A stretch of 26,191 nt of DNA from CAJXVY01 sp031580995 (GTDB lineage Bacteria > Actinomycetota > Actinomycetes > Actinomycetales > Microbacteriaceae). Positions within the stretch are counted from its first letter, which is position 1, and every line of letters starts with the position of its first letter. The notes beneath the pieces were generated by a model. That model was not told where the DNA came from and searched no databases. It saw only the letters and a program-made list of their open reading frames with translations. Of this stretch, positions 21,592-26,191 are shown one piece after another. The translations under genes were made by a program, and so were the position numbers. The stretch covers positions 1 through 26,191 of the forward strand of contig JAVLCC010000012.1 in assembly GCA_031580995.1 (NCBI GenBank), in the 5' to 3' direction.

Positions 21592-22053
21592 TTAGCCGTT
21601 TTTGACGACTATGTGTCGGTCCCTGCCCTGACCCTCAGACTCGGATGTATAGCCAGCCTCGGCAACCAGGTCGTGAACGATCTTGCGCTCATAGGAGGTC
21701 ATCGGATCAAGATGTTGGTCTTTTCCAGTTTCTTCAATCTTCTGCAAGGTTTTCTCAACCAAAAATTCAAGCTCTTCTTCGCGCTTTTTTCTAGAACCAG
21801 AGATATCCAAAATAACCCTTGATAGTTCAGAAGTCTTAGCTTGCACGGCCAGTCTCGTCACCTCTTGCAAAGCCGTAACTGTTTCTGGATCAGAAAGCAA
21901 TCTCAGATTGGAACTAGCTAGCTCTGAGGTAATCGAAACCAGCGGCCTTTCATTTGAAACACCGATATCTAGATCTCCGTCGATATCAGCTATGTCTAAA
22001 AACTCTTCTAGAAAATCAGCAGCGTGCTCGCCCTCTTGCTCCATCTCAACCAT
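21592..22053 (-). CDS. Jag/KhpB-like KH-R3H RNA-binding protein
   Basis: This 153-residue protein is encoded next to yidC in most Gram-positives. It has a degenerate KH domain (about 40-105, with LSRVILDISGSRKKREEEL) followed by an R3H domain with YERKIVHDLVAEAGYTSESEGQ (in part) and RDRHIVV. R3H domains bind single-stranded nucleic acid through the spaced Arg and His (ERKIVHD here). The N-terminus is acidic; the long Jag-N domain of Firmicutes is absent, as usual in Actinobacteria. Its ATG overlaps the yidC stop by one base, indicating coupling. It probably acts in RNA binding linked to membrane-protein synthesis or cell elongation. Confidence 0.9.
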   Translation of the reverse strand: MVEMEQEGEHAADFLEEFLDIADIDGDLDIGVSNERPLVSITSELASSNLRLLSDPETVTALQEVTRLAVQAKTSELSRVILDISGSRKKREEELEFLVEKTLQKIEETGKDQHLDPMTSYERKIVHDLVAEAGYTSESEGQGRDRHIVVKNG

Positions 22054-23003
22054 TATTTCTTCTTCTTTCTTTTAGGCTTCTTTTTCGGCTGAGGACGCTG
22101 ACCAACAGGCTTTTCAGGCTCAGCCTCTTCCTCAGTGGTTCCCTCTTCAATTTTCAACTTGCCCTTCTTAGCCAGTCGATCCTGTCGCTCTTTATAGGCG
22201 ATGGATCCTGGAGTGGGCATGCTTCGAATAACAATGAACTGCTGACCCATGGTCCAGATATTTGATGACAACCAATAGGTAACCAAAGCTAGTGGGAAGC
22301 TAACGCCAGAGATCAAGAACACGAATGGAAGAACATAAAGCAGAATCTTCTGGGTCTGCATGAACTGGCTGTTCTGAGTATCAGGATTCTGGTTTTTAGC
22401 CATGATTTGCTTCTGAGTGATGAACTGAGATGCACTCATCAGCACCACCATCACGGCAGCCAAAATTCTCACGGCCCAAACAGATTCACCCTCAAATGAC
22501 TCATCGAAGGTACTTATAAAAGTGGCTGATAGCTTCGCGGATAGAAAAGACGCTTCGCGGAAAGATTCGGCCAGCTCTGCGTTTAGAAGACCGACTCCGG
22601 ACCTGTTGTTTTGGGCGTCGTTAATAACAAAGAAAAGACCCATGAAGATTGGCATCTGCAACAAAAGGGGTAAACAAGAACTTAGTGGATTAGATCCAGT
22701 TCGCTTATAAAGATCCATTTGCTCTCTAGCAAATTTTTCTCTGGAATCTCGATCGCTTTTGCCTTTGTATTTATTCTGAAGCTTTTTGAGTTCTGGCTGA
22801 ACCAGCATCATGTTCCGCTGGCTTTTAATCTGTCGAACGAAAACAGGAATCAAAGCAGCTCTGACGATCAACACCAGGCCAATAACTGTTAGCACCCATG
22901 TCAGACCAGAATCAGGACCAAACCCGATAAAAGTCCATATGTTATGGAAGGTAACGAGAATTAGTTCGATAACCCACTTAATCGGCCATAGTAAATCTGG
23001 CAT
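22053..23003 (-). CDS. yidC: Membrane protein insertase YidC
   Basis: YidC inserts membrane proteins, alone or with SecYEG. The 316-residue protein has five membrane helices in the short Gram-positive arrangement, at about 10-25, 35-56, 110-130, 174-195 and 218-250. The functional Arg48 of the hydrophilic groove is in VLIVRAALIPV. A charged coiled C1 loop (62-105) and QMPIFMGLFFVIND are typical. It lacks a lipobox and the large periplasmic domain. The C-terminal tail is acidic then extremely basic (KKKPKRKKKK), fitting contact with ribosomes. AAGGATAG precedes the ATG. It lies 3 bases after yidD. Confidence 0.95.
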   Translation of the reverse strand: MPDLLWPIKWVIELILVTFHNIWTFIGFGPDSGLTWVLTVIGLVLIVRAALIPVFVRQIKSQRNMMLVQPELKKLQNKYKGKSDRDSREKFAREQMDLYKRTGSNPLSSCLPLLLQMPIFMGLFFVINDAQNNRSGVGLLNAELAESFREASFLSAKLSATFISTFDESFEGESVWAVRILAAVMVVLMSASQFITQKQIMAKNQNPDTQNSQFMQTQKILLYVLPFVFLISGVSFPLALVTYWLSSNIWTMGQQFIVIRSMPTPGSIAYKERQDRLAKKGKLKIEEGTTEEEAEPEKPVGQRPQPKKKPKRKKKK

Positions 23004-23006
23004 CGT

Positions 23007-23306
23007 CTATCCTTTTTTCCTCGGAATGACAAATCCTAGTTCAGTTACCTGAATCCAATCTGGACCTGTCTTGAAATCATCTATCCCACCCTCAGACCAG
23101 GGGTTGCAACGAAGCACTCTCCAACCAGAGATTGGGAACCCTCGAATCACTCCCAGCTGCTGAAAACTACCTAAAGCATAAGCGGAACATGATGGGTAGT
23201 ACCTACAAACGTCACCATACAAGGGACTGATTAGTTTTCGATAGACGAGTAAAAATGCAACAACCAGATTCCGAGGAACCAGTAGCAGGGCTTTGATGAC
23301 AATCAT
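23007..23306 (-). CDS. yidD: Membrane protein insertion efficiency factor YidD
   Basis: This 99-residue membrane-associated protein of the YidD (DUF37) family shows the signature YRKLISPLYGDVCRYYPSCSAYA (in part), including its conserved cysteines, followed by GWRVLRCNPWSEGGIDD. It has an amphipathic N-terminus (VIKALLLVPRNLVVAFLLVY) and assists YidC-dependent insertion. The start overlaps the rnpA stop as ATGA, and the gene lies directly before yidC. The family has no known catalytic activity. Confidence 0.94.
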   Translation of the reverse strand: MIVIKALLLVPRNLVVAFLLVYRKLISPLYGDVCRYYPSCSAYALGSFQQLGVIRGFPISGWRVLRCNPWSEGGIDDFKTGPDWIQVTELGFVIPRKKG

Positions 23307-23641
23307 TTGATCTTGCTCCCAAGCGTGGTAACTGCATCCACCACTTCAGCTCTTAGTTGATCAAAACTCAAATCAAGTATTGGTTTTTCTGCCCTAAGCA
23401 CGACATCCAAACCTTGAGGATTACCAATCAACTCATAACAAACCGCACGCATTCTTCTCTTGGCAAGGTTTCTTTGAACAGCATTACCCACCCTTTTGGG
23501 AACAACAAAACCGTAGCGGTCTACATCATGAGTGGACTTGGTAGCGGATATAACAACAGAGGGTGTTCTAAATTTTCGCCCAGATCGAGAAATCTGGCGA
23601 AACTCTTTGGAATCGCGCAGCCTGTTAGCGCGAGGAATCAT
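23303..23641 (-). CDS. rnpA: Ribonuclease P protein component
   Basis: This is the protein subunit of RNase P, which helps the catalytic RNA bind precursor tRNA. The 112-residue basic protein has the N-terminal MIPRANRLRDSKEFRQISRSG, FVVPKRVGNAVQRN and the diagnostic RNLAKRRMR (RNxxKRRxR) RNA-binding motif. The gene begins 6 bases after rpmH and overlaps yidD by 4 bases, in the conserved rpmH-rnpA-yidD-yidC order. Confidence 0.95.
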   Translation of the reverse strand: MIPRANRLRDSKEFRQISRSGRKFRTPSVVISATKSTHDVDRYGFVVPKRVGNAVQRNLAKRRMRAVCYELIGNPQGLDVVLRAEKPILDLSFDQLRAEVVDAVTTLGSKIK

Positions 23642-23647
23642 TTTTAT

Positions 23648-23785
23648 TTAGGCGCTGAGCTCGGTGCGCCCTTTACGACGACGAGCGCCCAAAATTGCTC
23701 GCCCGGCGCGAGTGCGCATTCTTGCCCTGAAACCGTGGTTCTTTGCACGCTTGCGGTTGTTAGGTTGAAAGGTTCGCTTCGTCAA
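23648..23785 (-). CDS. rpmH: Ribosomal protein bL34
   Basis: This 45-residue, highly basic 50S protein starts at TTG and reads MTKRTFQPNNRKRAKNHGFR, then ARMRTRAGRAILGARRRKGR, ending TELSA. This is the full canonical L34 sequence. AAGGA lies 6 bases before the TTG, confirming the unusual start; the expected length also fits. It leads the rpmH-rnpA-yidD-yidC operon pointing away from dnaA, with a clear promoter upstream. Confidence 0.97.
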   Translation of the reverse strand: MTKRTFQPNNRKRAKNHGFRARMRTRAGRAILGARRRKGRTELSA

Positions 23786-23831
23786 TTTTGTTCCTTACTG
23801 AAAACTTTGTTGTGATCAAAACAACCGCTTA

Positions 23832-23861
23832 AACATACGCCAAACCATAAAGATAAGTCAA
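23832..23861 (-). promoter_or_regulatory. rpmH promoter
   Basis: On the minus strand TTGACT (23856-23861) and TATGTT (23832-23837) are 18 bases apart, both good matches to the vegetative consensus. The start would lie about 40 bases before rpmH. It reads away from dnaA. Confidence 0.65.
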
Positions 23862-23973
23862 TCATTTTGTCGGTTACGAATTTCTCCTAGCACGAAACCC
23901 TTAATAAGCACTTGAAAGACACGATAAATAATTTGATTAATTACGGGTTAATGCTGTTGAATGACTCAGAGCT

Positions 23974-24053
23974 TGGGGATAACTCAAGCAACTTATCCAC
24001 AGGTAATCCTGATTTATACACAAGCCACGGATATGTGTATAACCTGTGGATAA
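23974..24053. repeat. DnaA-box cluster upstream of dnaA (left part of oriC)
   Basis: Boxes are TGGGGATAA (23974-23982, one mismatch), TTATCCACA (23993-24001), TTATACACA (24014-24022), TGTGTATAA (24034-24042) and TGTGGATAA (24045-24053). Two are perfect. The two pairs face each other, and within-pair distances are 21 and 11 bases, that is, helix-phased. The area lies in the 23786-24073 gap between rpmH and dnaA. It also must contain the dnaA promoter, so DnaA autoregulation is expected. Confidence 0.88.
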
Positions 24054-24073
24054 CTGAAGACGATGGGGAATTG

Positions 24074-25465
24074 ATGAGTGACGAACAAGTGCGTTCAATA
24101 TGGGACTCACTAGTCACCACGCTCTCATCCGATAATCGCATAACACCACAAATGATTGGTTTTATAAGTCTTGCCGAACCAAAAGGAATCCTAGGTGAAA
24201 CTCTCTATCTAGAAGTTCCCAACGACCTGACTCGCTCAATGATCGAATCAAGACTGAGTGAGCCAATTCAAGATGCAATGAGAGAAATTTCAGAATTTGG
24301 TGGTCCCTCCACTTTCGCAGTAGTTATAAACCCAAACATTGAGATTCCCGAGAAAGAAGACTCCGAGCCCGGTTGGGTTTTAGAGAGGATAGGTCAGCCC
24401 GATCCAGCAACCGGACCTGTTGAGACCTCAGATGTCCTCGGACTGAATCCAAAATACAGTTTTGAAAACTTCGTTACCGGGGGCAGTAACAGGTTCGCCC
24501 ACGCCGCATCTTTCGCTGTTGCCGAAGCACCGGCTCAGGCTTATAACCCCTTGTTTATTTATGGTGCAAGTGGTCTAGGAAAAACTCACTTATTACACGC
24601 TATTGGTCACTACGCGAAGCATTTATATCCACGCGTAAAAGTTCAGTACGTTTCCAGTGAAGAATTCACCAATAGCTTTATTAATGCCATCCAAAATAAC
24701 CAGACCAGTGAATTCCAGGCCCATTACAGGGATGTAGACATCTTGCTGATTGACGACATTCAATTTCTACAGGGAAAAGATCAAACTCAGGAAGCCTTTT
24801 TCCACACCTTTAATACTCTTCACGATCACAATAAACAGGTAGTTATCACCTCTGATGTTCCACCAAAACAACTCACTGGTTTCGAAGAGAGAATGCTTTC
24901 TAGATTTGAGTGGGGTCTACTAACAGACATTCAGGCACCCGAGTTTGAAACCAGGGTCGCAATTCTTCGCAAAAAAGCTCAAAACGAAAACTTTGACATT
25001 TCAGATGAAGTCATTGAATTCATGGCTGCCAGGGTCTCTTCTAACATCCGAGAATTAGAGGGAACACTTATTCGTGTGACCGCTTATGCAAATCTGAATA
25101 AGTCTCTAATTGACATAGACCTCGTGCAGACAGTCTTGAAAGATGTGGTTCCTCTAGGAATGGGCCACACCGTTGATCCAATAGCAATAATCAACGCCAC
25201 TGCTGATTACTACAAAATTGGTGTGGATGACATTTTTGGCTCCGGAAGACAACAGGCAGTGGCACTGGCAAGACAGATAGCTATGCACATTTGCAGGGAA
25301 AAAACAGATCTTTCTTTACCCAAAATAGGTCACATATTTGGAAATAGGGATCACACAACTGTTATGTATGCAACTAAAAAAGTCAGCAAAATGATGCGGG
25401 AACGCAGATATATCTATAACCAGGTGTCAGAAATTATCGACAAGGTTGAAAAGGCCTCCAAATAG
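24074..25465 (+). CDS. dnaA: Chromosomal replication initiator protein DnaA
   Basis: DnaA is an AAA+ initiator that binds DnaA boxes and opens oriC. From the chosen ATG it is 463 residues. Domain I starts MSDEQVRSIWDSLVTTLSSD, as in other actinobacterial DnaAs; an acidic linker follows; domain III has Walker A GASGLGKT (164-171) and Walker B DILLIDDIQFL (about 222-232); domain IV ends with the box-binding signature DLSLPKIGHIFGNRDHTTVM. GGGGA lies 5 bases before the ATG. The frame stays open 54 codons further upstream, but that stretch is the DnaA-box cluster and is unlike DnaA. Domain II is short, as in small-genome relatives. Confidence 0.96.
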   Translation: MSDEQVRSIWDSLVTTLSSDNRITPQMIGFISLAEPKGILGETLYLEVPNDLTRSMIESRLSEPIQDAMREISEFGGPSTFAVVINPNIEIPEKEDSEPGWVLERIGQPDPATGPVETSDVLGLNPKYSFENFVTGGSNRFAHAASFAVAEAPAQAYNPLFIYGASGLGKTHLLHAIGHYAKHLYPRVKVQYVSSEEFTNSFINAIQNNQTSEFQAHYRDVDILLIDDIQFLQGKDQTQEAFFHTFNTLHDHNKQVVITSDVPPKQLTGFEERMLSRFEWGLLTDIQAPEFETRVAILRKKAQNENFDISDEVIEFMAARVSSNIRELEGTLIRVTAYANLNKSLIDIDLVQTVLKDVVPLGMGHTVDPIAIINATADYYKIGVDDIFGSGRQQAVALARQIAMHICREKTDLSLPKIGHIFGNRDHTTVMYATKKVSKMMRERRYIYNQVSEIIDKVEKASK

Positions 25466-25479
25466 TTTTCCAGGTTTTC

Positions 25480-25715
25480 TGTGGATAACTTCTGCATAAC
25501 TCATAAAAACTGTGTAATAAATAGCCAATATCACTTAGGAATTGTGAAAAGTCGTAGAGTTATCCACAATCTGTTTAGTTATGCACAGGTTTTTCCACAA
25601 TGCCAATAACAACTTACACAAATGTAGTTATTAGGAAACGAATAGCGTGTTGTCTCTTATCCACAATTTCAACAGAGCTTATTGAGATTAATATTTAATT
25701 TAAATTATTTAGATA
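25480..25715. repeat. oriC: DnaA boxes and AT-rich unwinding region between dnaA and dnaN
   Basis: The 25466-25811 gap holds TGTGGATAA (25480-25488), degenerate TCTGCATAA (25491-25499), TTATCCACA (25560-25568), TTATGCACA (25579-25587), TTTTCCACA (25591-25599) and TTATCCACA (25657-25665). The left boxes point toward dnaN and the right ones toward dnaA. A strongly AT-rich stretch (25681-25715) follows the last box on the dnaN side, where the unwinding element is expected. No genes lie here. The remainder up to 25811 should carry the dnaN promoter; TAAGAT (25785-25790) is a weak -10 candidate. Confidence 0.88.
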
Positions 25716-25811
25716 ACACTTAGGCGTTGTGTAAAACATGGCTAGTGAGAAACCTCAACTAGTCAAAAGATAAATGTGCCAAGATAAGATTTCCAAGATC
25801 AAGGGGAAACA

Positions 25812-26191
25812 TTGAAATTTGAAGCAGACAAAGATGTGTTAGCTGAGGCTGTGAACTTTGTAGTTCGACTTTTGCCGCAACGCGCTTCTTTGCCAATTCT
25901 CTCTGGTGTTTTGATCGAAGCAAAAAATGATCAAATAACACTTTCTGTTTTTGACTATGAGGTATCTGCTAAATCCTCAATAAATGCAAACGTAACCTCT
26001 GAGGGAACAGTTCTAGTTTTGGGAAAACTACTTTCCGAGATAGTTAATAAATTACCTAAAGATCAAGTCGCTTTTGAATTGGTTGATAACAAGGTGAATG
26101 TTTCATCGGCTTCCGCTAAATTCAACTTGCTAACAATGCCAACTAGCGAATACCCGGAACTACCTTCTCTCCCTGAAAGTTCAGGAAGTGT
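25812..26191 (+). CDS. dnaN: DNA polymerase III sliding clamp (beta), N-terminal part
   Basis: DnaN is the ring clamp that tethers DNA polymerase III. The first 126 residues are present and the gene runs off the window. The TTG start gives MKFEADKDVLAEAVNFVVRL, with AAGGGG 5 bases upstream. The following family landmarks are PQRASLPILSGVLIEAK, VFDYEVSAKSSI, VLVLGKLLSEIVNKLP and FNLLTMPTSEYPELP, covering domain I. Its position after dnaA and the intervening origin is canonical. Confidence 0.95.
   Translation, partial: MKFEADKDVLAEAVNFVVRLLPQRASLPILSGVLIEAKNDQITLSVFDYEVSAKSSINANVTSEGTVLVLGKLLSEIVNKLPKDQVAFELVDNKVNVSSASAKFNLLTMPTSEYPELPSLPESSGS

Noticed and set aside
23912..23940. TTGAAA (23912-23917) with GATTAA (23935-23940) as the dnaA promoter
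   Set aside because: Spacing is 17 but the -10 is poor, and other weak candidates exist closer to dnaA; not strong enough to list as a feature.

Overview
The window is the replication-origin neighbourhood of a small-genome, fairly low-GC actinobacterium, most likely a Luna-type freshwater Microbacteriaceae relative (Rhodoluna/Aquiluna-like). This placement is inferred from gene order and protein style, not from a search. The origin-side order rpmH, rnpA, yidD, yidC, jag, rsmG, parA, parB, then ddl, aminotransferase, trxA, trxB, murJ, a DUF6049-like protein and a NUDIX gene is the classical actinobacterial arrangement. GC looks like roughly 45-50 % by eye. Genes are packed tightly, many with overlapping starts and stops.

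Layout. 1-347: start of a Zn/Mn ABC-transporter binding lipoprotein behind a likely Zur-type operator. 388-3804 (minus): an E1alpha-E1beta-E2 2-oxoacid dehydrogenase operon. 3842-4267: a four-helix membrane protein. 4264-5725 (minus): a small WXG-like protein coupled to an alpha/beta hydrolase. 5781-7160: purB. 7157-9387 (minus): dnaB followed by three small membrane-protein genes, one of them only 46 codons. 9388-9732: a gene-free stretch with five DnaA boxes and the rplI terminator. 9733-11318 (minus): rpsF-ssb-rpsR-rplI. 11406-12824 (minus): CCA-adding enzyme. 12878-15469: NUDIX, mini-DUF6049, murJ. 15532-19035: trxB, trxA, aminotransferase, ddl. 19013-23785 (minus): rpmH-rnpA-yidD-yidC-jag-rsmG-parA-parB with two perfect parS sites. 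23786-26191: oriC, dnaA, and the start of dnaN.

How it fits together. DnaA, the DnaN clamp, DnaB helicase and SSB are encoded near the origin, with ParA/ParB and parS for segregation. YidC, YidD, Jag, RnpA and L34 supply membrane insertion and RNA/ribosome functions. MurJ and Ddl serve cell-wall synthesis. TrxB and TrxA form the thiol-redox pair, apparently behind a sigma-R-type stress promoter.

The most unusual signal is that DnaA boxes occur in three places: upstream of dnaA, between dnaA and dnaN, and about 14 kb away upstream of dnaB. The dnaA-upstream and dnaB clusters share a near-identical 20-bp double box with 11-bp phasing. Several starts were moved from the longest open frame on the basis of ribosome-binding sites or homology (E2, E1beta, E1alpha, rplI, trxA, dnaA). 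Three short genes were found by reading the sequence directly: rpmH, a 46-aa membrane protein, and a possible 56-aa ORF before parA. I see no tRNA, rRNA, CRISPR, insertion sequence or prophage.
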